Shown here piece by piece: positions 12,001-27,000 of a DNA stretch of 64,000 nucleotides; position 1 is the first letter of the stretch; each line of letters starts with the position of its first letter. The notes beneath the pieces are model-generated. The model was not told the DNA's origin and ran no database searches. It was given only the letters and a program-made list of their open reading frames with translations. The stretch comes from Sabellastarte sp. h YS-2021 (Eukaryota > Annelida > Polychaeta > Sabellida > Sabellidae), in the NCBI GenBank assembly GCA_964017235.1, contig OZ024930.1:153264221-153328220 (forward strand). The letters are read 5' to 3'. Position numbers and translations under genes: made by a program.

Positions 12001-15000
12001 CAAAGGTGAGTTGTGTGAAATTTACTCTGTAAAACTCTTTCATTTTATCTGTTTATGCTTTACAAATAAATAAAAAAAGAGATTTTTTTTGTTTTCAAAT
12101 TGGTACATTCAACTTACTATAACTGACAGGTATAAAATTCATTCTAAATTGCTTTAGCATACTCTGTTTAACAGACATCCATTATTATATATTTTCTGCA
12201 GAAATCTCAGATAGCCGCCAAAACTTGAGAAAATCTAACTTGCCTCATGTTTCATATATGGAACCTGTTTTAATTTAAGAATTCAAAATTCCAATGAATT
12301 TGCTCTATCTCACACAATTTACAAGAAAAATGCAATTTTATAGCGCTGACTATAATTTCGCTATACATAACTGAGTTTTGTTTGTGACTTTAAGGTTATT
12401 GCAGAGTTAACATTTACTTTTAAAGTTATAATCTTTTATAGCAGTAACCCACTGTCTGCCACTGTGGCCTTGTGGGTAACATACATGGGAAAACAGAGGA
12501 CCTGGGTTTGATGACCACTTAAAATGCCTGTCCTCTGTCATTGGCTCCTTTCTCCAGTTGCAGGCTTAAGAATCTCAGGGACCCTGATAACTGGTCACCC
12601 CTTAGAGTTTACTTAGAGGAATGTCAGTCACTAGAGAGCCAGGACTTTACCTTGTGCAGTCAGGATGGGTGACAGAGCTTTGAGTCCTGTACTAGTAAAG
12701 GAGATATTGTGCTAAGTATAAATATACAATACAGTACATAGCTGTTAAGTCACCATGGTGGAGAATCTCTCATGAGTTTAAGGTTACCTTAAGTTAGCAC
12801 ATGTTTCTTCCGGTGGTGTATGCATACCCATGTACTACGGTAAATATGAATGAAATCTATTCAGTCACTTTTGAACATTAGCCACCAGAATTCACTAGAA
12901 ATGAGTTTCTTTTGGGACTTTCAGGTTACCATAAAGTAAGGATCTCACTGAGGTCCAGCTGACCTACGTAAAAAATATTTTGAAAAAATATGAAAACATG
13001 ACACATGCAAGTAAACATAGGCTGCATTTTAGAGATGGGAGACAATAAACAGTTATAAAAATTTGCTCTTAAAAAAATATAAAAAAAAATTATCAACAGC
13101 TTTTTTCTTGGACAACAGCATACATGTGTCACTAGTTCCAATAATAATGCAAAACTAAGATTTAATTACAAAGAAAAAGGCCAAGTATTTTATCAATGTC
13201 ACTCTGGAGTGTTGGTCATCAACTTTGTTCACACTACAACATTTTAATAAATGTTTAATAAATTGAGTTTGTTATATAACTCGAAGATAATGTAGATGTA
13301 CAGTATTAAAAACTTCAAAGGTCAAAGTTTGGGTTTTACATCCTGCTAAACAGCCAGGGTCATATTGGGACAAGTCCTCTGAGCATTGTGGGAGTTGAAC
13401 ACACAGAGGTGACAGCCTGCTAACCCACTAGGCCTCAGAGAACCATCTATTGAAAACTTCAAAGCTTTATACTTGTCCCATTTGAAATACAGCACTCAAC
13501 CTCGCCTTACCTTCCATCTTTTATAAGCAGAAAAAAAGACCTACAAAAGCTACTGAGAACAAGAAAAGTCATTTTACACAGTCATCCTTGGGATTTTTAG
13601 TTTGTTTTGAGAGGAACAACAAATATGAAGCACTCGTGGCTTCCATGACTTTGGGATATGGGGCATAAGACAGCTTAATGACTCTGCTTTAGCTGTCAGA
13701 CAGGCTCTAATTTGCATCAAGGTTATATTTATCTTGACCTGCTGCAGGCAATATTCAAATTAAGAGGACACATGGTGCAGAAGAAATATCTGGTCCTACT
13801 TTATGTGGTTTCATTTTATTGTATTTACACTCTTTCACAAACTGATATTCATAAACAATTTTATTGATATATTGAGACAATGAAACATAAAATACAATGT
13901 GATCTGTATCAGGAACATAAAGTATGCTTCCAAAATTTTGAGGCAGAATAAATCTAAATAAGTCACTCTAAAAGTTTCCCCTGTAAACATCAAACTTACA
14001 CATGAGGCTGTAGTGTGACTTGATCAAGGGATCTTATTTTTTTATAATAGCATCGGAGAAGCCCATACCCCAAAACCCAAAGATATAGTTTTCAATAGCA
14101 TGATACATAGAAGAAGTGAAACAGTACAAATATCAGGAGACTTTTACAGCAAACAATGTTAGTTATATGAAGGTCAAAATAATGTTAGCACAGAAAATAA
14201 CATTTAAGACAGAAAATGTCTGTTAAATTATGAAGCTGTAAAATTTATTAATTGAAGTATAGGTACCAGATATAGCATAATTAAATAAATGTACATAAAA
14301 TAATAATCAGTTACAGCAATCCATATACCTTTGTCATAAGAGAAATCTGTCTCAATTATGGCAGGTGAACACACCTTGGCAGAGCCATGGTAGAATATCA
14401 CACCTGACTTAGCATACCTCTATTCCATAACCAATGACCCATACAAAAATAAACTTTCTACACGTTACAGTTTCTGAGATAGATATGGCCCAAACAAGAT
14501 TTTATGGTCAAGGTTACAACAACAAGGTTAAATCAAGGCTGTTGCTCACCTACACTCTCTGACTAATGTCCCTAACAAATGTCAACTTCCTACACCTTAC
14601 AGTTTCCCAGATATAGCCCGGACAAGATTTTTAAGTTCAAGGTCACTATGGCAAAGGTCAAATCAAGGTAATGCCATGACATTGCACACCCAAACCTCTT
14701 AACGTATTTCCATAAAAATCAACCTTTTACACCTTACAGATTGTATTATACAGTCTGGCAAGATTTTAATGGTCAAGGTCACTACAGCAAGGTCAAAGGT
14801 CGAATCAATGTGACACCATGAAGCTGCACACCTACACTCCCTAACCAATGTCCCTACCATTAAGTTTCAATTTGTTACACCTTACAGTTTCTGAGATATA
14901 TTCCAGAAAAGCTTTTCAAACTCAAGCTCACTATGGCAAGGTCAAAGGTCAAATCAAAGTCACACCATGACGTTGCATATCCACATCCCGACTGATGTCC

Positions 15001-18000
15001 CTATCAAGTATCACTTCCTAAACCTGATATATGGCCAGGACAAGATTTTCAATGTCAAGATCACTATGGCAAGGTCAAATCAAGATCACATCAGGTTACA
15101 CAACTACACCCCCAACCAGTATCCATACCAAGTTTAGACTTCCTACACTTTATGGTTTCTGAGATACAGCCTGGACAACTTTTTCCCACTGCCCACCCAC
15201 CCACCAATCTGGACGCCATGGGTGAAAACAATACCCTGACAGCCCTTAAGGGTTGTGAGGTAAAATGATATACATCTCTTATCACTCACATCAAAAATAT
15301 CATCTTGAAGAACAACATAATGACTTAATTTGGTATAATAGTTTGACGTGATGAGAACAGAATATGTTGAGTATAAAAGATATCCAATTCTAAGTACAGC
15401 ATCAGAGATGCCCATACCCCACAGCCTGTAGAATAGCATTAAACACGATGAGATATAGAAGAGGTGAAATAGTCTAAAGTTCTGAAGACTTTCAGAATAG
15501 ACGGTGTAACTTTTGTAGAGGTGCAGGAGAAAATAACATAATAATTATACAAGACCAAATGTGTAAGGACAAAGTATCAAGACACAGCAATTCACTTGCA
15601 AGATGACAGCATTAATTAGTACACTAAAACTTATGAAGGTGTAAAATTTCTAAATTGAAGTCTTAACTGTCAAAGGAAATAGTACAATTAGGTAAAAATA
15701 CATATAATAATGAGTTGTAGGAATCCATTTATCTCTGTGATATGTTTCAAATATGGCAGCAGAAAACATTTTGGCATGGCCAAAGTCAAACATTAAACCA
15801 AAGTCACACCAAAATATTACACACCTACATGCCCGCACAATCCTACAAAGTATCAACTTTGTATAACTTGTGGTTTAACAATTACTGTGGCAAGGTCAAA
15901 AGTCAAATCAAGTTCACAGCATGATGTTGTACACCTACACCCACAAACTAATGTCCCCACCAAGTGTCAACTTTCTACACCTTACGAATTCCTATATAGC
16001 TCAGACAAAATTTTAACGGCCAAGGTCACTGTGGCAATGTCAAAGGTCAAACCAATGTTATACCATGATATTGCACACCGACAACCCCACCCAATGTCCC
16101 TACCAAGTATCATCTTTCTAAAACTTATGGTTTCCCAGAAATAACCAGGACAAGATTTTAAAGGTCGAGGTCCCTTCAGCAAAGTCAAATCAAGGTCACA
16201 CCACATTGTTGCACACTTACAATCCCAGCCAATGTCCCTTCCAAGTATCAAACATCCTACACCTTACCGTTCATGAGATATGGCCCAGACAAGATTTTCA
16301 AACTTGAGGTCACTACGGCAAGGTGAAAGGTCAAAACAAGGTCACACCATGACACACACCTCCAACCTCCAACCAACGTCCCTAACATGTATCAACTTCC
16401 TACACCTTACAGGTATGAGATACACCCCCATACAAGATTATTGTTCCTGCCACACATGCGCCAAGCTGGAAGCCTTAGGTGAAAACAAGACTCGCACAGC
16501 CTTTAAAGGCTATGGGGTAAAATGGGTTAAAATATAAGTAAATTTTTAAGAAATATGATGTCAAAGCATATTCTTAAGCTTCATCAGTTGAAGCTATTCT
16601 ATGATGGAATATTATGGTTTACAAAAACATTTGGGATGGGAAGAAACATGTGTGTACCACAGTTCAAATTAAATGGCAACAAGCTGCTCAACCAATATTA
16701 AAAACATAAGACCAAAAGCTTTTTCTTGAGAGATCTAATGTTGGCCTTACTGCAGGAGCGAGTTGGAAGTTTTTTACAATTAAATGGAGTTGCCTGGGTG
16801 AAATACCACATTTCAGATACAGAGCTTTGTATCTGGATCCCCAAATTTGATTTATTATTGGGCTGAAATTCTACTTTTCTCATTTCTTAGAATTCCTAAC
16901 AACTAAGATGAAATTTTTTCTCAAAACTGTTTTTCTGTATTTTAGTTTAATGGTAAGTTCATATTTTTAAATTTAATTTTTCAGTTTTTGGAAACTATAT
17001 GCTACCAGAATGTGATAATGCTGTTCATTTTCTCAACTCACCACAGTTTTAAAGAGGTAATAAATGTAAAGTAAATAATATGGGGTTCTATTTTAACTGC
17101 TATGTAAGTCTTTATAAACATGGGTAGGAATGGAATGAAACATTCATTAGCTGATTAGCCACTTAATTTTATCTTGAGCAATTATTGATGGCATGCAGGT
17201 GTATGTTATCTTGCTATAAAAAAAAACAGGTTGATTAAGCAAGAAACTAACACAGCAGAGACATGGAATTTGGCTTCTGTGAATGTTTACAATGCAAAAC
17301 AATTTTTACATGGACCATTTATTTATTATATACAACTTTCTTGAAGCAAGAAATGACACTGTGAATAAGCCCTTCTATATCCAGATCACAAACATCCTTT
17401 TAGAAAAGTTAAATTGTGAAAAGGTGAAGTTGTGCCAATCAAAGTAGAAGGGTAACAATGTTAACTTCAAACTAACTTTCCTAACATAACACATTTATCA
17501 GCATACCTGTCTAAGCAAAAATATATTAAACAAACCCCACTAAGTTTGTTACTAGGGGTGTTGAATTTTTATTTTTGCAGATGTTTTAACACTTATTGAA
17601 TATTCTCCTAAAATAAAACTTCTAGTTCTCAACAGACGTACTAATGGTTTATGAATTTTAAAAATGCTAGGTGCTTTACAGAACAAAGATCTTTCTTATA
17701 GTTTCTCCATATTAATAGCTATGAGTTATTGACAGTTTTCACACTGGTTCCATAAAAGTTAATGGAATGTGACATCATAAAAATTTAATGAATTATACCT
17801 CCAGATAGCAATTATCTTGAATTGCTTACTGCACACATAAGGAATCCAGAAAATGAGTTCTGTACCTCAAATAGACCTCAAGAGCCAGGCTGCTAATTTG
17901 TTTTCTTGATTTGCAAACAGTTATAGATCAGTTGGAATCAAATTTCTTGTTTTTCACAGTTATGCTTTAACAACAGATGCTAATGAATGAATTTCATTGA

Positions 18001-21000
18001 TTTACTGTTACTGCCAAGACTTTCGACATATGCAAGTGAAATTGATTTTGACTTGGTTAACTTTCACTATACTGTCTTATTCATAGTTTCATAACAGAAG
18101 AACCTACAGATCAAAATTATTTGCCTGAAACCATATCAGTTGTTACATTTACAATTTTACATTAAACTCCATGATGTAATATCTGAACAGGATCACATGT
18201 AATCATTATATGAGATTGGTAACGCATATCTGTTTGGTGTAACCACTGTAGCTTTTGTCGGCACAGCTGCATGATAGTTTAATGGTCATTAAGAGGTTAA
18301 ATTAACATATTACTGACTTACACTGTGGAGATAGTCCTTTAAGATTATTATTATTTATATTTATGTTGCACATTTGAACCCCCCTTTTAGTGGAAATCTG
18401 TCATGGAATTCCTTTTAAGAAAAGGTACATCTCAGGTCCTAATGCAGCCATATTTCTATAGTATGTATTATCCACCACGCGCTGTACATGACCTCATGGA
18501 TAATTAGCTTCCACCAGTGCCGATTTTCATTAATATCTTGGAAACTATGCAAGCTACTAATATGTATTATATATCATTAGAAATGTCTAATTTCAGCACT
18601 CCTCTTTTTTGGTAGCATAATCATCCATGCAGAAATGACAGAGAAATTGTAAATTAAAGATAAAGGGTTAACTTTCACTGGTGCCCCTGTAGTATGTGAC
18701 AGCGTTTTTCATATTCTATCTTTAAATATGGCTTTATTAAGTTATAAATCATACAAAATGGTGGATAATAAAAGTAAAACATCCCTCATTAGACATACAC
18801 AGACAAAATATATCACTCATGTAAAGACAGATACAGGATTTTCCAAAAAGGGGGGGGGGGGGGGGGGGCATGGGTTGTCAGGGATAAGGATATTTCATAC
18901 TTGGACATTTCGTAGTGCGACATATCATGTGGTGTGCAGACCAAATGCCAGTCAAAATTGCAAGGGAGGGCAAAGTGCTTTCCATTTTATGGGACGGGGA
19001 GGACAAAATCCTGATCTTATCAAAACACTTAATATATTGTACTGATGGTCAAGTAAACTGATAAAGCCTCTAGCAGAAAATAGCCTCTGTAAAAACCTGC
19101 AGTAGAGAATACCTCAGTGTAAAAGCCCTCTAACTAAATGGTACAGAACACATTTACACAATCACTGCCAAGTACTATATACCATGTAACACAGGTTTGG
19201 ATATTTTTCCAAATCTCCCAGGGTTTTTTCTTCTGGGATTATTTGTTGATATACTAATTTTCTAATTCCTACTGTGACTTTTTCTGAAGTTTGTTTTTCT
19301 ATTTAGGTTTATTTCTACACTCCTTTGTTAGACACATACAGCAGTTTACTGTCATGAATAAAACTACAATAAACCTAAAATAAACTTCAAAGGGGGGTTT
19401 CCCATAATAAACAATTGTTTTGCTGTAAAAAAAATGGAGACAAATATAATTGAATCTAAATTTATATGCCACAATGTTCCTTCTTTTCATATTTTTCATT
19501 TTAAAATAACAGATTCTTTCATCATTTTTCTTTAAAACCACATAAATCAACTGATTACATTTGATGAAACTTTTTCAGAATTTAACTTTTTTTCAATTTT
19601 AAATTAATCTTATAATAGGTACTGTAGCAAATTCTAATTGAAACATAAAAGTTCATTGATAAATTATTAATTGGGGTGAGTTATTTCAGTTTTGTAAATT
19701 GAATATCTCATGTTTAAATGTACACTGGTAAACCAAAAAGGTTTTTTAAAAAGTTACCCATAAAAGATGTAATCAACAGTTTGATTGAAGATGTGATCTA
19801 ACACAGTACACACACAAAACAGTCTAATACCCTTTGATATTGGGACAGTTTGACAGTGACACAGGCAGCTGTCAGTTTTAACAGGTATATACCCTAGAAG
19901 AGGCAGATCTAGGGGTGGGGATTGAGGGGGTGTGGACAGGGGATAAAAAGCCCTATGACAAAGGTGTCAGACTCTGCCTCTGTCATGAAGATTAACTATA
20001 TAACACTCATGGTTTGCACTCGTATAATATTGTTATATTCATTTTTGATATATTGTTTCTGTATACATCATTCAGGAAGTATTCCTATTCATTTGTGATT
20101 TTTTTTCTGTAAACATCATTCAGGAAGTTTTCCTACTTTACACTGTTATCTGGAAATCACAGGAAAGTTAAACAATTTATTTTGTCCTTTGACACTCTAT
20201 TTTACAGTATTTACTGGTATGGATAATTGTAAAATATATAAATTTTTAAATAATTTGATTACTTGGGTTTATCTTGAAGTGCTTTAACCTTAAATGTGGT
20301 TTATTCTTCAAATCAACTCACGCAAACTGAATTATTTCATTGACCCTTGATTTACTTAAACATTCCATACGACAACAAATGCAATTATATTATAGTTACT
20401 GTTAGAAAAGATAATACATTTTTCACAGTAGAATGTTAAAGGCTAGAAATTCCAGTAAATTTGGGAAGATCTTTGCTAGAAAAACAACACTCATAAAATA
20501 TATCCTAAAACACCTCAGAAAGTTTTTAATTGATTTAAGGAGATTGAGATTGTTCAGAAGACAATCCAAAGGATTTATTTTAATAGTGGTCAATCGATTA
20601 ATTTATAAAAATTTATGATTTTTAATATAATGAACAAAGTTATAGTACGTTTGTGTGGATTTGAAGGCTTTTTGGGTATTTTAATTTAAGTATGTTATAT
20701 TAAATAGAAACCCCTTTATCTGTGGCAGATGTGCAGTTAATTGAGAGTGTGAATTTATTTATTTATTTGGCGTTTTACAGCACTTTCAACACTGTATAGG
20801 TCATATCACGACGGGTAGTAGGAAGGACAGAGGAAACCAGTACATACAGTTGGTCAAGGTTCTGTACTGTAAACTGCCAACCAACGGCAAGCAACTACCA
20901 GCTTTCCCACTTGAGGTAGAGCCATGAACCGAACCCTGGCGTCAGAGGTGAGAGGCGAGAGTGTTACCACACGTGGCCCCCCCTTAAGAGTGTGAAAGGA

Positions 21001-24000
21001 AATGATTAGACTGTAACCAATTTCACCCACATACATTAGCTTTATGTGTTTGAGAATAAGACAGCCAGTGGACATCTTCCCAGATAGCAAGACTCTGTAG
21101 GGCCACCACTGGCCCACCAGCGGCATAGCTGTCAGTCCGACATTGGCTGTAGGTGGTGGCCAGCCATTGGCGTAACCAGCTGATAGGCAGTGGTCCACCA
21201 TTGGTAGCTGACAATAAGGTTTTCTGGTGGTCCTTCAGTGGCCCACTGTCGGCAGCCAATGATAAGCTTTTCTATTGGTCCACCAGTGGCCCACCTTTAG
21301 TAACCGACACGGTTGACTGGTGGTCCACCAGTGGCCCACTGTTGGGTGCCATCAACTTTTTATGGTGGTTCTCTGGTGGCGTGACCAGCTGATAGACAGT
21401 GGTCCACTGTTGGCAGCCAAAAATAAGGTTTACTGGTGGTCCATCAGTGGCCCACTGGCTTTTTGGCCGGTGGATGCTATGTCAATTTGACATTGGCAAG
21501 CCACTGGTAAAATTTTACTACCACTATAATATAGCATCAGCCAATCAGATTGCAGCATAAAGTTATGTGGTCATTGTTTAACAGAAAGCAAATAATTGAC
21601 AGATTGTGGGTGGATTTTAGTTAAGGGAATCCCTGATAAGTCACATGACCAAACATAAGCAATGGTGGAACAGTATCTTAGGATGATATGTTCCATAGTC
21701 AAATAATAAATTATAATATTCAGAAACAACTTTTCTTACTGTGAATTTATAATGAGAATATTACTTTTATGTCTAAAATTGTTAAATAGTTAGTTAAAAA
21801 TTGTGGGCTCCCTGAAATTTGCAAATTTAATAAGTAAATTAAATTTTTATAAGTTAATACCCTATCCATTGGACAATTGCTTTACCAGTCGGCGCAACCG
21901 GTCCCGCCAAACGTTAGAAAAAGATGTCCTGTATAGAATACCAGCAGGACCAGTCTGGAGAGTGCATTCGCCAGGTGGCGCATCGTACTTCCTCTTCCTG
22001 TCTAGACAGCGTGACGTCATAGCATCTTTTTTGTGTCTAGTCCTAGTAAGACCCCTAGTAAGCTGATAGCGGGGCCGGTTGGGTGGGCCTTGTCTGTCCA
22101 TTGGATAGGGTATTAACTTATACAAATTTAATTTACTTATTAAATTTGCAATTTTATTGCGTTAATACATCCTATCCAATGGACAATTGCTGAATAACTA
22201 CCACTTGGTAGGTGGGTAAGCTGCTAAGGACATGTATGAACTCATAAAAGAACAAAAACTGATATGGGCCATTTTGACCCAGGGTCAGAAACAACCCCAG
22301 GGGTCAAGGTCGGCTATGACTAACCAGTTAGCCGGAAGTCCAAGGCTGCCCCCCCCCCCTTTTTCTCAGACCTGCTCTGAGAATAGGAAGAGAGGGTTGA
22401 GTTCAGTCCCACAAGAAATAAACTTCCCAAAGGAAGCAAGTCAGAGTTGTTGTTTTTTTTTGTTTTTTTAAAACATATTTACAGCTTAACTTATATACAT
22501 ATTTACATATTTATAGTATGTACATATTTACATATACATGTATACACATCTCCTCACTTCTGGGTCTGGTGGTGCACCTGTTGAGCAGCCACAACAGGAC
22601 CCAGATGGAAAAGCTCAGAGTCAGCCCAAGCAACATCCTTCAAATAAAACTGAGTGAAGGTGTTATGAGACTTCCAGTGGCAGGCTGACAAGATCTGCTC
22701 TAAGGAGACTCCTGATTGGAAAGCCTTAGATGCAGCAAAGGACCTAACATCATGGGCTTTAACCTGATGTAAGGTGAGGGACTCCTGGTCCGAGAGCTCA
22801 TAGCATAGGATCACAGTCTGTTTGATCCATGAGGAGATGGTGGCAGGAGAAATGTCCTTGTCAAACCCTTTCTTGAAGGAGACAAAGACTAGTTCTTTAT
22901 TCTGCCTAAGGTCTGAGGTCCTGTCTAAGTAGTAGCGCAGGGCTCTAATTGGACATAGGGACCTGTCACCTTTGAGTGACTTATCCAGAGAAGGGGCCAG
23001 GGCTGGTATGACCACTAGGGCCACACTATCTGGACCCTCCTTAGCCAGCTGGTTCTTGGATAGAAAGCTAAGTGAAGGGTACAAGGAAACCTTAGACCAG
23101 TCTGACTGGTGTCTGATGTTCCTATGTAACCAAGCATGGATCTCACTCCTGCGTTTACCAGAACCCAAAGCCATCAGAAAAACAGTCTTGAAGGTCAAAT
23201 GCTTTAAAGAGGCCTCTTTCAGGGGTTCAAAGGGAGCCTTTGTCAGCTGGTGTAACACCAGAGATAGGTTCCAGGAGGGGATGCCCCTCCTGCCCTTAGG
23301 TCTGTCTCTACGGACTATCCAAGAGACGAGTGAGATTCTCATCTTTGCTGACATTAATGGTGGTGTTACCCAGTTTGTCAGCAATGGCTGATCTGTAGCC
23401 ATCAATAGTGCCTGGTTGTAACTTCTTGTCCTGAAACAAATGCAGGAGGAAGTCAGCAATGGCTTTCAGAGGTGGTGCCCTGAAGTCCACCTGATTAGCG
23501 ATGCACCACTTTGTAAAAATGGCCCACTTTGCCTCATAGACTGATCTAGTTGATCCTCTTTGAGGAGCCTCAATTCGTACTGCCACTGCCTCAGAGAACC
23601 CTTGCTCCTTGATAGCTGAGGCTCTAGGAGCCAGGCATGTAGGTTCAGATTTGACAGGTTCCTGTGAAGGACCTGGTTGAATGGCTGAGACACCAAGTTG
23701 GGTATGTTGGGCAGACAGAGTGGGATCTGACTGGACATGGCCACCAGATCCCAGAACCAAGGCATGTTGGGCCACCCCGGTGCAATCAGGATTAACCGGT
23801 TGCAAGGGGAGTCCTGTAGCTTTTCCACCACTTTGCCCAAGATGGCTGCTGGTGAAAAGGCATATGGGTCCAGATCCTCCCAGGAAAGGCTGAGTGCATC
23901 CACTGCCCATGCCTGGGGGTCTGGTACCAGTGACATAAACTGAAGTAGTTTGTTGTTGAATCTGGTGGCAAACAGGTCCACTTGGGGCTGGTGCCACCGG

Positions 24001-27000
24001 GAGCTTGGAAAACTTCTGGGTGAAGTGACCACTCTGTTTGAATGGTCTGGCAAAGTCTGGGTAGCTTGTCTGCTATCACGTTCAGCCAGCCAGGGATGTG
24101 ACATGCCCTGAGGGTCACCTGATTTCTGGTGCACCAGGACAGGATTCTCCACAGTAGGGCACACAGAGAGCCCAATTTCATCCCCCCTCTTTGTTTATAT
24201 AGGCAACCACTGTTGTGTTGTCTGTAGCTATTAGTACTGTCTTGTTGCAACAGCGGGTTTGAAAGTCTTTTAGAGCTAGAAAAACTGCTTTTAGCTCTAA
24301 ATGGTTTATGTGCAGTTTGCTTTCTGGAAGGGACCAGGTACCTCTTGCAGTGTGCTCGTCTAAGTGAGCGCCCCCCTGATGCGTCTGTAAAAATTTGCAG
24401 AGCATGTTTTAGAGGGTGTAATGGTTGACCTGGAAGCACATTGCTTTCCTGCAGCCACCACCTTAGGTGGGGGGTGGAGCGACCTGGGGACCGGGATCAC
24501 CTTGTCTAGTGATTCTGGGACCCTCCAGTTGTTTTTCAAGTACCACTGTATGGGTCTCATGTGAATTCGACATGAATTGCCGGACCGGACACACCGGACC
24601 AGACAGAATTGACTGGATCTTGTCTGTCGAGGCCTGCCAACGCTCTAGTGTGGGTCTGACCTTGCCCTCGTTCAGGTCGAACTGGTAACCTACGAAGTTG
24701 AAAACCTGTTTTGGAACCAGTTCTGACTTTTCTCTGTTCACCAGCCAGCCTAGGTCCTGACATAGAGTTACCAAGGTCTGTGTATGCTGGAGACAGGTAT
24801 TGGGGGACGAAGCTCTCACCAACCAGTCGTCTAGGTACTGGTGGATTCTTATACCCCTTCGTAAAGCCATCAGTTTGACCTCTTTGGCCACCACTGTGAA
24901 CTCCATGGGAGCTGTGGAGAGGCCAAAGGGTAGGGCTTTGAATTGGTAGGACCAACCCTGGAGGTGAAAACGCATGTACTTCCTGGACTGACTGTGAATG
25001 GGTATAATTATGGAAGTAAGCGTCTTTGAAATCTATGGAAGTGACCCACTCCCCTGCCTGTAGGGAGGTTCTTATGGTCTCTGGGGTCTCCATCTTGAAC
25101 GACCCTACGTCCAGAAAGGTGTTCAAGGTGCTCAGGTCCAGGATGGGTTTCCACCGGTTGTCGGGTTTGGGTACCAAAAATAGTCGGTTGTAAAACCCCG
25201 GGGAGTTTGGGTTTTCTACCGGTTCTACTGCATTTTTGTTTACCAGCTGACACAGTGCCTCTAAAAGGTTGGTCTGTCTCGTTGGGTTTTGGTAGTTGCT
25301 TATTACAGTTGGTGACCTGGATAAGTTTGGTCTGAACCGGAAGGGAAGGGTGTAGCCCTCTCTCAGTGTGGTGACTATCTTTGGACTCGAACCCAGAGCC
25401 TCCCACTTCTCCCAACACTGGTGTAACCTACAGGTGGATCGGTGACAACAGGAGGGGCATTTGTGACAAGATTTACAGAACTCAAGTGACCTACACAAGA
25501 AACTTCTTTCACATATTTTATTTCTGTGTACATTTGACAACAATTGGGATTTACACCTTTCCTTTGTGGCAACCCGGTGACAATATGAGCATTTGCAACA
25601 CAAAAGTCTACATTCAAATTTAAAGTCACTTTCTTGTCCCCAGCTACAGTTGGTGGTGGGTTCAAGCCTGTCTGACCGGTAACACAAACAGAGTTCTTCT
25701 GACCCGTCACAGAATTTACACAGTGATTGTCATTTACGTGGCTTCGAACCCTTAGCCGGCTTCTGGGAGAATGTTGAGGCCTTGCCACGACCTTTCCTCG
25801 ACTGTTGATTGTCCCTGATCTGTTTCCAGGCGGGGACACCAGACTTGTGGTCAGAGTGGCCCGTAGATTTGTCTGTGAAGCTGTAAGGGTGGAAACGACT
25901 TTGACGCCTGTGTGAGTTAGCAGAAGAACGCCTCTTGCTTCTACTGATCTCTTCCTCAGCCTTGGCAATATGCTGGTCCGGGAACAGTGAGTTAATATGG
26001 ACTGGAGACGTTCTCAAGGTGTTCAGGGTATCTTGCTTGACACCAGCATGTAGGTATTCTAAGTAACTGTCCCTGCGAGCCAGGGTGAAGTTTGACATAC
26101 TGATGAATACCCCCTCTGATAGATCTTGCATCGTTCTAGCCATGGCTTGAGAGATTGACCTGTTGAAGGTCACAAGATAATCACGTTCATCAACAGCTTT
26201 CTTCAGTTTTTCAGAAGATTTGCCTTTGGTGTCGAGATGCAAGGATTTCAGTTGGGTAGACATAGGATGTTGAACCCTGGTCAAACACCTTGACAGACCA
26301 GCAGCCTGGTTACACATGAGAGTCTGTTCACATGCTCTCCCAATGCCTGAGCATGTCCTGGCTAAAGGCCCGGGAGGGTGGGGCAGAAGGAAAGCTTCGA
26401 CGTGCAACTCAACTGAAGGAATGGTTGAGTTTTGCCGGTTCCGGAGACCAGGTGTACACAGTCTTACTGTCACTGTCTCCCCTCTCGGCATGCATCCCAT
26501 ACTATCTAGATGACTTGGGTGGCTTGACAAATTGATCTTTGAGGAGACCGGAAGTATCAGTATTTCTTGCAGGGTACCCCTCTGTGATGGTAAGGTTAAG
26601 CTTGTCCATCTTCCGGCATAATCAGTCATCAACCGGTAGTTTCACTGATACTTTACCGGTGGGTTGGACACGTGCACCAGCAAAAGGATTGTCATCAGAA
26701 GAGGACACAGTTTCAAACTCTGGAATCTTGTGCCAACCCATAAAGCTTCTGACACCTTGCATTGTCTCTCGGTAGCTGGCCTCCTCTGAAAGTTCCTGAT
26801 CTGTAGCCTCTTCCCTGGGGAGGTCTGTCTGGGGACCCGTACCGGTAGTTCTCGTCAGACAAGGAACCGGTAACACTTTGCTGGTCACCCTCACTGTCAG
26901 ATGCTGCACTGAGATCTCCCTCACCGGATGGCTGCACATCAGGGACTGAACCGTGGGCCTGAACAGGCTGGGTTGCTGTCCCGGCACCGGGAGCCTCAAG

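Noticed and set aside
4827-16523. Classical Helitron assignment for group A elements
   Set aside because: The 3' hairpin is present but is followed by GGGGTAAAA, not CTRR, and no 5' TC boundary can be fixed. Kept as an unassigned class.
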